This document shows positions 11,798 to 20,933 of a stretch of 64,000 nucleotides of DNA, piece by piece. Within the stretch, counting starts at the first letter, position 1; the number at the start of each line of letters is the position of its first letter. The position numbers and the translations under genes were made by a program. Origin of the DNA: Mycobacterium arosiense ATCC BAA-1401 = DSM 45069 (GTDB lineage Bacteria > Actinomycetota > Actinomycetes > Mycobacteriales > Mycobacteriaceae). The stretch is taken from NCBI RefSeq assembly GCF_002086125.1, contig NZ_MVHG01000020.1, positions 1 to 64,000 of the forward strand. Reading direction: 5' to 3'. The notes below the pieces were generated by a model that ran no database searches, had not been told where the DNA came from, and saw only the letters and a list, made by a program, of their open reading frames with translations.

Positions 11798-11986
11798 CGC
11801 GCGATGGTAACAAAAGGGCCGGGCCTTCTTCCGAGCGATCTTGGCCGGTCAGCGCCGATCAACCGGGGCGCCTCGCGTTGGGAACCGACCGGTCGGCAAG
11901 ATCGCGGACACCGACCAGTGGCATGATCTTTGCGTGTCGGACATCCCGGAAGCCACCTGCGCGAGGGACGGTGGATTTCCGGCTCG

Positions 11987-12032
11987 TTGCGCACAATTAG
12001 GTGATCGAACTATAGTCTGGACACATGTCCAG
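11987..12032 (+). promoter_or_regulatory. Promoter with palindromic operator ahead of the GT4 cluster
   Basis: TTGCGC at 11987-11992 and TATAGT at 12011-12016 (18-bp spacer) form a good SigA-type promoter. Immediately after the -10 box, CTGGACA-CA-TGTCCAG at 12017-12032 is a 7-bp inverted repeat that would cover the transcription start. The predicted leader to the ATG at 12119 is about 95 nt. The 11798-11986 stretch upstream shows nothing else. Confidence 0.6.
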
Positions 12033-12118
12033 TTTGCTGTTGCGGAGTTCGGGAGTCCGTTGACCGCGATGTATTCGGCGCCATTCCGCGGTCATTTTCC
12101 AGCACAGAAGAGTTGAGT

Positions 12119-13369
12119 ATGCGAATAGCCCTGCTGTCCTACCGTAGTAAGACCCATTGCGGCGGACAGGGCGTCTACGTGCGCCATTTGAGCCACGGCC
12201 TGGTGGAACTCGGTCACGACGTCGAGGTGTTTTCCGGCCAGCCCTATCCCGACCTGCTCGATCCGCGGGTCCGGCTCACCGAAGTGCCCAGCCTCGACCT
12301 CTACCGGGAACCCGACCCGTTCCGGGTACCGCGGCCCAGCGAGATCCGCGACTCGATCGACCTCAGGGAACTGCTCACCACGTGGACAGCGGGCTTTCCG
12401 GAACCGCGAACGTTCACGATGCGGGCCGCGCGGCTACTTGCCCAGCGCACAGGCGATTTCGACGTCGTGCATGACAACCAGAGCCTGGGCACCGGACTGC
12501 TGCGCATCGCCGAGGCGGGACTTCCCGTGGTGGCCACCGTGCATCACCCGATCACCCGCGACCGCGTGCTGGATCTGGCGGCCGCGCGATGGTGGCGAAA
12601 ACCGTTGGTGCGCCGCTGGTATGGGTTCTTGGACATGCAGCAAGAGGTCGCCCGACACATCCCCGACCTGTTGACGGTGTCCTCGTCGTCGGCCTCCGAC
12701 ATCATCGCCGACTTCGGCGTCGCGCCGGAGCAACTTCACGTCGTGCCGCTGGGTGTGAACACCGAACTGTTCAAACCGGGATCGGGACCCCGCGAGCCCG
12801 GCCGGATCATCGCTATCGCCAGTGCCGATACCCCGCTCAAGGGCGTTCGCACCCTGCTACAAGCGGTCGCCCGGCTGCGCACCGTGCGTGATCTCGAGTT
12901 GCGGTTGGTTGCCAAGGTGGAGCTCAACGGCCCGACCCACAAACTCATCGCCGAACTCGGAATCTCCGACATCGTGCACATCACCAGCGGGCTGTCCGAC
13001 GCCGAGCTGGCCGCCCTGTTCGCCTCCGCGGAAATAGCCTGCATTCCGTCGCTCTACGAAGGCTTTTCGCTGCCCGCCGTGGAGGCCATGGCCAGCGGAA
13101 CCCCGATCGTCGCCAGCCGGGTCGGCGCCCTGCCGGAAGTCCTTGGAGCGGACGGTTCCTGCGCCGAACTGGTGCCGCCCGCCGACGTGGATGCGCTGAC
13201 CCAGGCGCTGGGTGAACTCTTGGACTCCCCGGAAAAGCGCCGCAGCCTGGGCAAGGCGGGACGAACCCGCGCTGTCGATGTGTTCAGCTGGGAAGCCGTG
13301 GCCGCACAGACCGTTCGGGTCTACGAGCGGGCGATCGCGCGCAACGCGCAGAGCGGAGCGCCATGCTGA
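12119..13369 (+). CDS. GT4-family glycosyltransferase
   Basis: 416 aa from the ATG at 12119, preceded by GAAGAG; a TTG at 12113 is in frame but weaker. The protein is GT-B. The N-domain opens MRIALLSYRSKTHCGGQGVY with a glycine-rich loop. The C-domain has the E-x7-E element in SLYEGFSLPAVEAMASG that contacts the nucleotide sugar, and a conserved GRIIAIASADTPLKG turn at the domain junction. GT4 enzymes retain anomeric configuration and use NDP- or GDP-sugars. It overlaps the next methyltransferase by 7 bp and so belongs to a tight three-gene operon. The acceptor is unknown. Confidence 0.88.
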   Translation: MRIALLSYRSKTHCGGQGVYVRHLSHGLVELGHDVEVFSGQPYPDLLDPRVRLTEVPSLDLYREPDPFRVPRPSEIRDSIDLRELLTTWTAGFPEPRTFTMRAARLLAQRTGDFDVVHDNQSLGTGLLRIAEAGLPVVATVHHPITRDRVLDLAAARWWRKPLVRRWYGFLDMQQEVARHIPDLLTVSSSSASDIIADFGVAPEQLHVVPLGVNTELFKPGSGPREPGRIIAIASADTPLKGVRTLLQAVARLRTVRDLELRLVAKVELNGPTHKLIAELGISDIVHITSGLSDAELAALFASAEIACIPSLYEGFSLPAVEAMASGTPIVASRVGALPEVLGADGSCAELVPPADVDALTQALGELLDSPEKRRSLGKAGRTRAVDVFSWEAVAAQTVRVYERAIARNAQSGAPC

Positions 13370-14121
13370 CAATCGATTTCGACCGGCTCAGGATCGGGCC
13401 GTCGAGCAAGGTCATCGACGTGGGATGCGGAGCCGGCCGGCACGCGTTCGAAGCGTATCGCCGCGGCGCCGACGTCGTCGCCTTCGATCGCGACGAGGCC
13501 GAATTGTGTTCGGTGGACACCATTCTGCGCGCGATGGCCGAGACCGGCGAAGCGCCCGCCGGCGCCTCGGCGAAGGTGGTCGTCGGTGACGCGCTGAAGT
13601 TGCCCTACGCCGACGAGACGTTCGACTGCGTCATCGCGTCGGAGATTTTAGAGCACATTCCCCACGACGACGCGGCGATCGCCGAGCTGATCAGGGTGCT
13701 CAAAGTCGGTGGCACGCTGGCGGTCAGCGTGCCGCGGTGGCTACCCGAACGGGTGTGCTGGTTGCTGTCCGACGAATACCATGCCAACGAGGGTGGCCAC
13801 GTACGCATCTACCGGGCCAACGAATTGCGCGGCAAGATTTCCGGCGGCGGAATGAAATTGACCCATACCCATCATGCCCATGCGCTGCACTCCCCCTTCT
13901 GGTGGCTCAAATGCGCCGTGGGTGTGCAGAACACCGAGCACCGCGCGGTGACCGCCTACCACAAGCTTTTGGTCTGGGACTTGATGCAGCGGCCCAAAAT
14001 CACCCAGCTGGCGGAATCGCTGCTCAATCCCCTGGTGGGCAAAAGCGTAGCGATGTACTTCGTCAAGCCGCAGGAGGCGAAAAGCCAGGCGACTGAAGGA
14101 TATTCAGTTGCATCGGTCTAA
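13363..14121 (+). CDS. Class I SAM-dependent methyltransferase in the GT4 cluster
   Basis: 252 aa; the ATG overlaps the end of the GT4 gene by 7 bp. Motif I is VIDVGCGAGRHAFEAYRRG at about residues 18-36. It is followed by the acidic strand-2 end VVAFDRDEAE, then VVVGDALKLPYADETFD and the methyltransferase_11-type helix ILEHIPHDDAAIAELIRVLKVGG. A His-rich segment (HTHHAHALHSPFWW) in the C-terminal half is unusual and may line the acceptor site. No membrane segment is evident. The context implies methylation of the same molecule handled by the glycosyltransferase and the cyclase-like protein. Confidence 0.87.
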   Translation: MLTIDFDRLRIGPSSKVIDVGCGAGRHAFEAYRRGADVVAFDRDEAELCSVDTILRAMAETGEAPAGASAKVVVGDALKLPYADETFDCVIASEILEHIPHDDAAIAELIRVLKVGGTLAVSVPRWLPERVCWLLSDEYHANEGGHVRIYRANELRGKISGGGMKLTHTHHAHALHSPFWWLKCAVGVQNTEHRAVTAYHKLLVWDLMQRPKITQLAESLLNPLVGKSVAMYFVKPQEAKSQATEGYSVASV

Positions 14122-15184
14122 TCCGCCAGCCGTTCCAGGGGTGTTGACTCCCGAGCAATGCCGGCAGACCGCGCTTTCCATCGCCGCCACGCAGGAATCA
14201 ACGGGCGCCATCCCGTGGTCCGACGGCGGGCACACCGATCCGTGGGACCACATCGAATGCGCGATGGCGCTGACCACCGCCGGGCTGCTGGAGCCGGCGC
14301 GGGCCGCCTTCGAGTGGAGCCGGCACACCCAACGCCCCGATGGCTCTTGGCCCATTCAGTTCCGGGCGGGGGTCATCGAAGACGCCAACAGCGACAGCAA
14401 TTTCTGTGCCTACATCGGCGCCGGGGTGTGGCACCACGTGCTGGTCACCGGCGACGAGTCATTCGCGGCCGAGATGTGGCCGGTGGTTCGCAAAGCGATC
14501 GACTTCGTCATCGACATGCAGGTCGGGTACGGCGAGATCGGTTGGGCCCGAAGCGAAGCCGGTGTGCTGCCGGAGGCCCTGCTGACCGGGTGCTCGAGCA
14601 TCTACCACAGCATCCGCTGTGCGCTTGCCCTGGCCGCGTTGGTCGGCGATCCGCAGCCGGAGTGGGAGCTGGCGCTCGGCCGCCTGGGACACGCCATCTG
14701 CGCGCATCCCGAAGCGTTCACCGAAAAGGACCGCTACTCGATGGACTGGTACTACCCCGTCCTCGGCAGCGCCCTGCGTGGTCCGGCGGCGGCCGCGCGC
14801 ATCAAGCAGCGTTGGGATGCCTTCGTGGTGGACGGCCTGGGCATTCGGTGCGTGGGCGATCGCCCGTGGGTGACGGGTGCCGAAACGTGCGAGCTGGTGA
14901 TGGCGCTGGATGCTATCGGACAACACTCCGACGCCCACCGGCAGTTCGCCGCGATGCAGCACCTGCGCGAGGACGACGGATCTTATTGGACGGGACTGGT
15001 TTTCGCGGACGGGAAGCGGTGGCCGGAGGAGCGCACCACCTGGACGGGCGCGGCGATGATCTTGGCGGCGGACGCCCTGTCGAACACCACCGCGGGCGCG
15101 GGCATCTTTCGCGGCGACGAGCTGCCGGTGGGTCTGCAGACCGATTTCGACTGCGAATGCGTGGTCACCGGCCCGGGCCGGTAA
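14108..15184 (+). CDS. Squalene-cyclase/prenyltransferase-like alpha-alpha barrel protein
   Basis: 358 aa from a TTG at 14108 with GAAGGA eight bases upstream. A GTG at 14141 is the alternative. The protein is a string of helices with QW-like repeats (QRPDGSW near residue 76 and QHLREDDGSYW near 285), the hallmark of the alpha/alpha-toroid fold shared by triterpene cyclases and protein prenyltransferases. The class II cyclase motif DxDD is not present, so cyclase chemistry is doubtful. It may be a binding or transferase variant. There is no signal peptide. It overlaps the methyltransferase by 14 bp and is the last gene of the operon. Such toroid proteins beside GT4 and methyltransferase genes recur in actinobacteria as far as I recall, without an assigned product. 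Confidence 0.78.
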   Translation: MHRSNPPAVPGVLTPEQCRQTALSIAATQESTGAIPWSDGGHTDPWDHIECAMALTTAGLLEPARAAFEWSRHTQRPDGSWPIQFRAGVIEDANSDSNFCAYIGAGVWHHVLVTGDESFAAEMWPVVRKAIDFVIDMQVGYGEIGWARSEAGVLPEALLTGCSSIYHSIRCALALAALVGDPQPEWELALGRLGHAICAHPEAFTEKDRYSMDWYYPVLGSALRGPAAAARIKQRWDAFVVDGLGIRCVGDRPWVTGAETCELVMALDAIGQHSDAHRQFAAMQHLREDDGSYWTGLVFADGKRWPEERTTWTGAAMILAADALSNTTAGAGIFRGDELPVGLQTDFDCECVVTGPGR

Positions 15185-15196
15185 CCCGCACCCGCG

Positions 15197-15868
<672 letters not shown>

Positions 15869-15978
15869 CTATCGCCTCGCTCGACGCCGCCGGCACCATG
15901 GTCGATGTTCGCGCTCAGCGATCAGCAGAGCTCGGTTCACCGGCTGCCCAGCGGCCGGAGCGGCTTCGCTTTACCATC

Positions 15979-16677
15979 ATGGGCGTGCGCGCCTTACTTA
16001 TCGGAAAATTTGCTGGTGTCGGTCTCGCCGCGGTTGTGGCCGCGGCCGCCGTGTTGCTGCCCGCCGCGGTGGTGCCGCCCGGGGCGCCGGGGGCGGCGCC
16101 GCCGGCCGCGGCCGCGAACTGTCCGCCGATACAGGTGGTGTTCGCCCGGGGGCGTAACGAGGCCGCCGGCCCGGGCGTGCTGGGCAATGCGTTCATCAGC
16201 GCCCTGCGATCCAAGGTGAATAGGACCGTGGGCGTATACGCCGTGCGATATCCCGCCGACACCGAGGTCGCGCAGGGCGCCAACGACATGAGCCACCACA
16301 TCCAGGACATGGTCAACAACTGCCCCGACACCCGGCTGGTGCTGGGCGGCTATTCGCTGGGCGCGGCGGTCACCGACGTCGTGCTGGCGGCCCCCATCGG
16401 TGCGTTCGGCTTCGACAGCCCGCTGCCGCCGGGCGCCGACCAGCACGTCGCCGCCGTCGCCCTATTCGGCAATGGCAGCCAGTGGGTGGGTCCGATCACC
16501 AACTTCAATCCCATCTACAACGACCGGACCATCGAGTTGTGCCACGGTGCCGATCCCGTCTGCAACCCGGCCGACCCGAACACCTGGAAGGAAAACTGGC
16601 CACAGCATCTCGCCGGGGCCTACATCGACGCCGGCATGGCCAACCAGGCGGCCGACTTCGTCGCCAGCAAGCTCTGA
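15979..16677 (+). CDS. Secreted cutinase-family serine esterase
   Basis: 232 aa from the ATG at 15979; longer upstream in-frame starts would place a hydrophilic tail before the signal peptide. Residues 1-45 form a Sec signal peptide with a long Ala/Val core ending at AAAANC. The alpha/beta-hydrolase has the nucleophile elbow GGYSLGAA (cutinases usually have GYSQG), the acid in CHGADPVCNP and the His in QHLAGAYID. The cysteines near the acid residue fit the conserved disulfide. Mycobacterial Culp proteins hydrolyse lipid esters at the cell surface. Which Culp this is cannot be told. Confidence 0.88.
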   Translation: MGVRALLIGKFAGVGLAAVVAAAAVLLPAAVVPPGAPGAAPPAAAANCPPIQVVFARGRNEAAGPGVLGNAFISALRSKVNRTVGVYAVRYPADTEVAQGANDMSHHIQDMVNNCPDTRLVLGGYSLGAAVTDVVLAAPIGAFGFDSPLPPGADQHVAAVALFGNGSQWVGPITNFNPIYNDRTIELCHGADPVCNPADPNTWKENWPQHLAGAYIDAGMANQAADFVASKL

Positions 16678-16694
16678 GCCAGAGGCTGGCGCGC

Positions 16695-17846
16695 CTACCG
16701 CAGGTTGGTGGGGTTGAGGTCCTCGGGCATCTGCTGTCCGGCGTCCTCGTAGGCCTTCTTGATCGCGGCCATCGCCGGCGCACCGTAATCGCGTTTCTTC
16801 GCGACCACCATGTCATAACTGGCGCGCAGCGAATCCATCTGGCCGCGGAATTCGGGAATCACGTAGCGGCCCATCAATTCGTAGCTGCGCAGCGTGGCCT
16901 CGCGGTCCGCCCAATCCCCGGCCAGCACCAGGAAGCCTCCGAATCCGCCGGTGATGTTCTGCAGCCGGTGCAGCGCCTCGATCATGTCGTCGGGCGTGCC
17001 CACGATGGCGGCGTCCTCTTCGATCTCCTGCTCGAGCGTGTAGTCGTTCTTCAGCCCGGCGACCCGCTTGAAGTACCCGACGCGTTCGGCCTCCCGCCCC
17101 TCGATCACCTCGGCCTTGGCCTGTTCGCGGGTGTGCGCGAGATGGGCCCGGATCACCAGGCGCCATTCGTCGCGGCGCAGTTGCTTGCCGCTTTCGGCGG
17201 CGGCCTTCTCGCCCAGTGCCCAGTGCGCCGCCAAGTCCTTCTTGCCGCCGATCAGCCCGGCGCCCAACGACAGCACGCCCACGCCGTGCGTGCCGGCGGC
17301 CGTCATGCCTGACGGCGAGGTGCTGGACGCGACGGCGATCGGCATGGACCCGTTGACCGGAAGCATCTGCAGCCGAGCCTCATTCAGGGTGAACCAGTCG
17401 CTGTGATGGGTGACGACCTCACCGGCCAGCAGCCGGATGATCACACCCAGGGCCTCGTTCATCCGTGGGCGCTGCGTGCTGGGGTCGATCCCCATCATCG
17501 TGGCGTCGGAGATGAGTGCCCCGGGTCCCACGCCAAGCATCGCCCGGCCGTGCGTCAGGTAGTCGAGCTGCACGAATCGGTCGGCCACCATCATCGGGTG
17601 GTGATACGGCAGGCTGACCACCCCGGAACCGAGCTTGATGCGCCGGGTCCGTTGCCCGGCGACCGCCAGAAACATCGCCGGGTCGGCGATGTTCTCCCAT
17701 GCCGCCGAGTGGTGCTCACCCACCCACGCTTCGTCGAAGCCCCACCGGTCGCACCACTCGATGAGCTCGAGGTCGCGCTCGTAGGTGGTCAGCGGGCTCT
17801 CGCGGACCGGGTGGTAGGGGGCGATGAATGTTCCGAACCTCAACAT
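16695..17846 (-). CDS. LLM-class flavin-dependent oxidoreductase
   Basis: 383 aa. It has a luciferase-like TIM barrel with the N-terminal signature FGTFIAPYHPV, the substrate-side GEHHSA, a flavin-binding SGVVSLPYHHPMMVADR strand and LTHGRAMLGVGPGAL. This subgroup, here represented three times (also 22585 and 43788), is annotated as limonene-monooxygenase-like and probably uses reduced FMN with O2. The substrate is unknown. It is divergent from the crotonase gene across 64 bp that contain an 18-bp palindrome 24 bp from its ATG, so it is probably controlled by the nearby TetR regulator. Confidence 0.88.
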   Translation of the reverse strand: MLRFGTFIAPYHPVRESPLTTYERDLELIEWCDRWGFDEAWVGEHHSAAWENIADPAMFLAVAGQRTRRIKLGSGVVSLPYHHPMMVADRFVQLDYLTHGRAMLGVGPGALISDATMMGIDPSTQRPRMNEALGVIIRLLAGEVVTHHSDWFTLNEARLQMLPVNGSMPIAVASSTSPSGMTAAGTHGVGVLSLGAGLIGGKKDLAAHWALGEKAAAESGKQLRRDEWRLVIRAHLAHTREQAKAEVIEGREAERVGYFKRVAGLKNDYTLEQEIEEDAAIVGTPDDMIEALHRLQNITGGFGGFLVLAGDWADREATLRSYELMGRYVIPEFRGQMDSLRASYDMVVAKKRDYGAPAMAAIKKAYEDAGQQMPEDLNPTNLR

Positions 17847-17869
17847 GCCGTCCAGCTCCTATGATCTAC

Positions 17870-17887
17870 ATCAACGTTCATGTTCAA
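17870..17887. promoter_or_regulatory. TetR-type operator, site A
   Basis: ATCAACGTTCATGTTCAA lies between the divergent LLM and crotonase genes, about 24 bp from each start codon. It matches the perfect palindrome at 18732-18749 at 14 of 18 positions. That position could control both genes. Confidence 0.6.
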
Positions 17888-17910
17888 GCAGACTCTCAGG
17901 GGGCGCCTCA

Positions 17911-18684
17911 ATGCTCGATCCCGCCGCATACCGCACCATCGACGTCGTCGTGGACAGCGCGACCGCCGTCGCGGTGCTGACGCTGAACCGGCCTGACAAG
18001 GCCAACGCCGTCGACGACGTGATGCATTCGGAGCTGTCGCGGGTGTTCGCGGCGGCCCAAGACGACGTCCGGGTGCGCGCCGTCGTGCTGACCGGGGCGG
18101 GCCGGACCTTCTCCGCCGGCGGCGACGAGTCCAGCGATCGCCAGTACGCGCCCAGTTCGGGACGGACCCCGATCGAGGAGGCTCGCCACATCGTCGACGA
18201 CATCGTCGGACTGACCAAGCCGCTGGTCGCCGCGGTCAACGGCCACGCGATCGGACTGGGCGCGGTGCTGGCGACCCTGGCCGACGTCTCCTACGTCTCG
18301 GAGCGGGCGAAACTCGGTGACCTGCATGTGCACGCCGCGCTGCCGGCGGGCAACGGGGCGGCGGTGATCTGGCCACTGCTCGTCGGACTCAACCGCGCCA
18401 AATACCTGCTGATGACGGGCGAAATTTTCACCGCGGCAGAGGCCGAACGCTTCGGGCTGGTTACCCGCGTTGTCCCGCCGGCCGACGTGGTGCCCTCGGC
18501 GCTGGCGATGGCGCAACGACTCGCCGCGCTGGCTCCCCAGGCGGTGCAGGGCACCAAGGCCGCGGTGAATCGGCTGCTCGCGATGGCCTCGGGCGCGGTC
18601 TTGCCGTTCTCCCTCGCCCTGGAGGCGGCCGCCATGGACCACGACGACTTTCGCGCCGCGATGGCGAAGTTGGGCCGCGCGTGA
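17911..18684 (+). CDS. Crotonase-fold (enoyl-CoA hydratase/isomerase family) protein lacking catalytic glutamates
   Basis: 257 aa from the ATG at 17911 with an AGGGGG ribosome site. The fold is clear: VLTLNRPDKANAVDD, the oxyanion-hole segment TFSAGGDES and AAVNGHAIGLGAVLA. Aligned by eye to rat mitochondrial hydratase, the position of E144 (GGGCELA) is Val here (GLGAVLA). The position of E164 (GQPEILLG) falls in LGDLHVHAA with no Glu. The usual PGxGG is PAGNGA. The protein may therefore not be a hydratase, and another crotonase reaction such as hydrolysis, isomerisation or retro-Claisen cleavage is possible. It is followed by the TetR gene and shares site A with the divergent LLM gene. Confidence 0.85.
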   Translation: MLDPAAYRTIDVVVDSATAVAVLTLNRPDKANAVDDVMHSELSRVFAAAQDDVRVRAVVLTGAGRTFSAGGDESSDRQYAPSSGRTPIEEARHIVDDIVGLTKPLVAAVNGHAIGLGAVLATLADVSYVSERAKLGDLHVHAALPAGNGAAVIWPLLVGLNRAKYLLMTGEIFTAAEAERFGLVTRVVPPADVVPSALAMAQRLAALAPQAVQGTKAAVNRLLAMASGAVLPFSLALEAAAMDHDDFRAAMAKLGRA

Positions 18685-18731
18685 GGCATGCATCAGTAGG
18701 GACGCTAAGACCCTGCCGAGGATTTGTCAAC

Positions 18732-18749
18732 GTCAACGTTCACGTTGAC
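18732..18749. promoter_or_regulatory. TetR-type operator, site B (perfect palindrome)
   Basis: GTCAACGT-TC-ACGTTGAC has perfect 8-bp arms. It lies 48 bp after the crotonase stop and 79 bp ahead of the proposed TetR start, consistent with autoregulation. A further GTCAACG half-site abuts it at 18726. Confidence 0.7.
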
Positions 18750-18827
18750 GAGCGTGCTGATCCTCAGGTCAGGTCCCCGGATGGCGTATTTTTGACAACG
18801 CGACACCCGCACACCAGGAGGCCGACG

Positions 18828-19469
18828 ATTCCAAACGCACGCCGGCAGAGCGACAACGCTCGGCGCCGCCACGAGCGGCGCAGCGCCGACCGCCGCGCGT
18901 CGAACGAGCGGTGGCAGACCATCCTCAAAGGTGCCGCGGAAGTCTTTCGTCGCGAGGGGTTCGCCCGCGCTCGGCTCGAGGACGTCGCCGTCGAGGTGGG
19001 CATCAATCGCGCCTCGCTGTATTACTACGTGGGCACCAAAGAGGAATTGCTGGTCGCGCTCATCGAACAGCCGGCCTACGAGATGACCCGGCACTGCCGC
19101 GAAGCGCTCGAATCGGATGCGCCGCCCGAGCAGAAGTTGCGTCGCGCGCTGGACTCCTACATCAGCGACCTGGCCACCTATCCCGAGCTTTTCCTGCTGT
19201 TCGGCGAAAGTCAGCACATCGCAACCATTCCCGAGGCGCAGGGCATCGTCACCAACGCCGACGCCTACGGCAAGACGCTGCTGGCGATCATCGAAGAGGG
19301 GGTGGCCGGGGGCGCGTTCCGCTCGGATCTCGATCCGCGGCTGGCCATGCTTGGAATTCTGGGCATGCACAACTGGATCCACCGTTGGTATGTCCCCGGT
19401 GGGCGCAACTCGCTGATCCAGATCGGCGACGCCTTTGCGGCCATGGTGCTGTCCGGGCTGCGCCCCTGA
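18828..19469 (+). CDS. TetR-family transcriptional regulator, possible AUU start
   Basis: 213 aa if it starts at the ATT at 18828. An AGGAGG at 18816-18821 is placed six bases before that ATT, and no in-frame ATG or GTG lies nearby. A TTG at 18792 has no ribosome site, and a start at 18681 would translate straight through operator site B. The DNA-binding domain covers about residues 25-70 (ILKGAAEVFRREGF, LEDVAVEVGINRASLYYYVG). The ligand-binding half is helical with a C-terminal HNWIHRWYVPGG segment typical of TetR_C-type regulators of lipid catabolism. It probably represses genes with the 17870, 18732 and 23798 palindromes. Confidence 0.85.
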   Translation: MPNARRQSDNARRRHERRSADRRASNERWQTILKGAAEVFRREGFARARLEDVAVEVGINRASLYYYVGTKEELLVALIEQPAYEMTRHCREALESDAPPEQKLRRALDSYISDLATYPELFLLFGESQHIATIPEAQGIVTNADAYGKTLLAIIEEGVAGGAFRSDLDPRLAMLGILGMHNWIHRWYVPGGRNSLIQIGDAFAAMVLSGLRP

Positions 19470-19537
19470 CCGCGGACTGTACGCAATTACATGATTCGTG
19501 CGGCTACGAACTGCGTTGACGCGGTGACAGAACCTAG

Positions 19538-19551
19538 GATTGAATGCAATC
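19538..19551. promoter_or_regulatory. Inverted repeat ahead of the CMD-GntR-SDR operon
   Basis: GATTG-AATG-CAATC has perfect 5-bp arms and overlaps a TAGGAT -10-like box at 19535-19540. A near-identical 12-mer (TTGTATGCAATC) occurs at 27644-27655 ahead of the tandem acyl-CoA dehydrogenase gene. This suggests control by the GntR encoded at 20247. Confidence 0.55.
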
Positions 19552-19594
19552 TGCAGTATCGCCCCGATCCGAGCCGCCGCCGAGAGGAGACGCA

Positions 19595-20236
19595 ATGCCG
19601 CGTCTGAACCCGATCCCGCGCGATGAAGTCACCGACGAATTCACGCTGAAGATGTATGACTTCATGTTCGGCGACCGTGACCCGGTGGCCGAGCCGGGCA
19701 CGGTCGGCGGCACGCCGGGCAACTGGTGGACGGTGATGGCGCAATCTCCCGCCGCGCTGCGCCACGCCGTGCGCGGCTTTCGCCTCTACCGCGAAGAGGT
19801 CTCCATACGCGCCGATCACCGCGAGCTGGGCCAGATCCGGGCGGGCTGGGTGGTCGGAAGCCAGTTCGTCTTCTCCCAACACTGCAAGGCGTGTCGGTCG
19901 GCGGGCTTGTCCGAGGAGAAGATCGAGGCCATCCCGTCCTGGCAGACGGCGGACTGTTTTGATCGGACCGAGCGGCTGCTGCTGGCCTACACGGATTGCC
20001 TTGCGGGACAGCACGGCCGGGTGCCCGAGCGGCTGATGACCGAGCTGCGGGAAGTCTTCAGCGACACCGAGATCCTCGAATTCACCTACACCACAACCAT
20101 GTACGTGATGCACGCGATCATGTCCCGGGCATTGCGGCTGGAATTCGATGACGTCGACGATCCGACCGTCGAGGTCGTCGACCCTGAAGGCGGCGGTGTG
20201 CTTGACATCGGCGCCGCGACCTCCGGGCGTGACTGA
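19595..20236 (+). CDS. Carboxymuconolactone decarboxylase / AhpD-like protein
   Basis: 213 aa from the ATG at 19595 with a GAGAGGAG ribosome site. The all-helical CMD core has the redox pair in QHCKACRSAGLSEEKI (CxxC, with the preceding His). The family includes decarboxylases and AhpD-type peroxidase adaptors, and the CxxC favours a thiol-redox role. Long relatives of this kind commonly sit in catabolic operons of actinobacteria. The GntR gene starts 10 bp after its stop, so the two are co-transcribed. Confidence 0.83.
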   Translation: MPRLNPIPRDEVTDEFTLKMYDFMFGDRDPVAEPGTVGGTPGNWWTVMAQSPAALRHAVRGFRLYREEVSIRADHRELGQIRAGWVVGSQFVFSQHCKACRSAGLSEEKIEAIPSWQTADCFDRTERLLLAYTDCLAGQHGRVPERLMTELREVFSDTEILEFTYTTTMYVMHAIMSRALRLEFDDVDDPTVEVVDPEGGGVLDIGAATSGRD

Positions 20237-20246
20237 GGTGAGCGAG

Positions 20247-20933
20247 ATGGACGGCCGCTCTCAGCTGGCGTACCGGCTGATCAGGCGTGCCATCGCCGAG
20301 GGCGAGTTCGAGCCGGGCTCTCGCCTGGTCGAACAACGCATCGGAGAGATGTTCGACCTGTCCCGCACTCCCGTACGAGAAGCGTTGCGGGCCTTGGCCG
20401 CCGACGGCTTGGTCACCATCGAGCGCAATCGCGGTGCCATCGTCGCGACCATGTCCGAGACCGACATCCGTGACCAGTATGAGCTGCGTGCCCGGTTGGA
20501 GTCGCTGGCCGCCGAACGCGCCGCGACCCGGATGGGTGATGACGGCATCGCGGCACTGGACGCCGCGATCACCGAGTTCGACCACGGCATCGAGCTGGTA
20601 TCGGGCGGCTCGGTCGACGCCGGCCTGCGCCGCGTCACCGCGGCCAACGGCGCCTTTCATCAGGCCATCGTGGTGGGCGCCCAGCATCGGCGGCTATCCG
20701 CGCTGCTGGAACACGCTGTCGATATCCCCCTGGTGTACCAGGTTTTTCGGCACCAGACGCGCGAGGAGCGTGAGCGGTCGAATCTGTTCCACCGCATGGT
20801 GCGCGACGCGATCGCGGCGGGAGAACCGTTGCGCGCCGGCGCGCTGATGGCCGAGCACATCCTGCAGGGCCGCGATTCGCTGCTGTCGCTGAGTTCGCAG
20901 CGGGATCGCGAGACCGAGACGCACGCTTCGTGA
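20247..20933 (+). CDS. GntR-family regulator, FCD subgroup
   Basis: 228 aa from the ATG at 20247, chosen because GAGGTG lies six bases upstream; a GTG at 20238 is also in frame. The winged helix covers about residues 5-70 (AYRLIRRAIAEGEFEPGSRL, FDLSRTPVREALRALAADGL). The FCD domain has DIRDQYELRARLESLAAERA and the metal/ligand helices around NGAFHQAIVV and HRMVRDAIAAGEP. FCD regulators usually sense organic acids or acyl compounds. It overlaps the SDR gene by 4 bp. Likely targets are the inverted repeats at 19538 and 27572-27655. Confidence 0.88.
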   Translation: MDGRSQLAYRLIRRAIAEGEFEPGSRLVEQRIGEMFDLSRTPVREALRALAADGLVTIERNRGAIVATMSETDIRDQYELRARLESLAAERAATRMGDDGIAALDAAITEFDHGIELVSGGSVDAGLRRVTAANGAFHQAIVVGAQHRRLSALLEHAVDIPLVYQVFRHQTREERERSNLFHRMVRDAIAAGEPLRAGALMAEHILQGRDSLLSLSSQRDRETETHAS

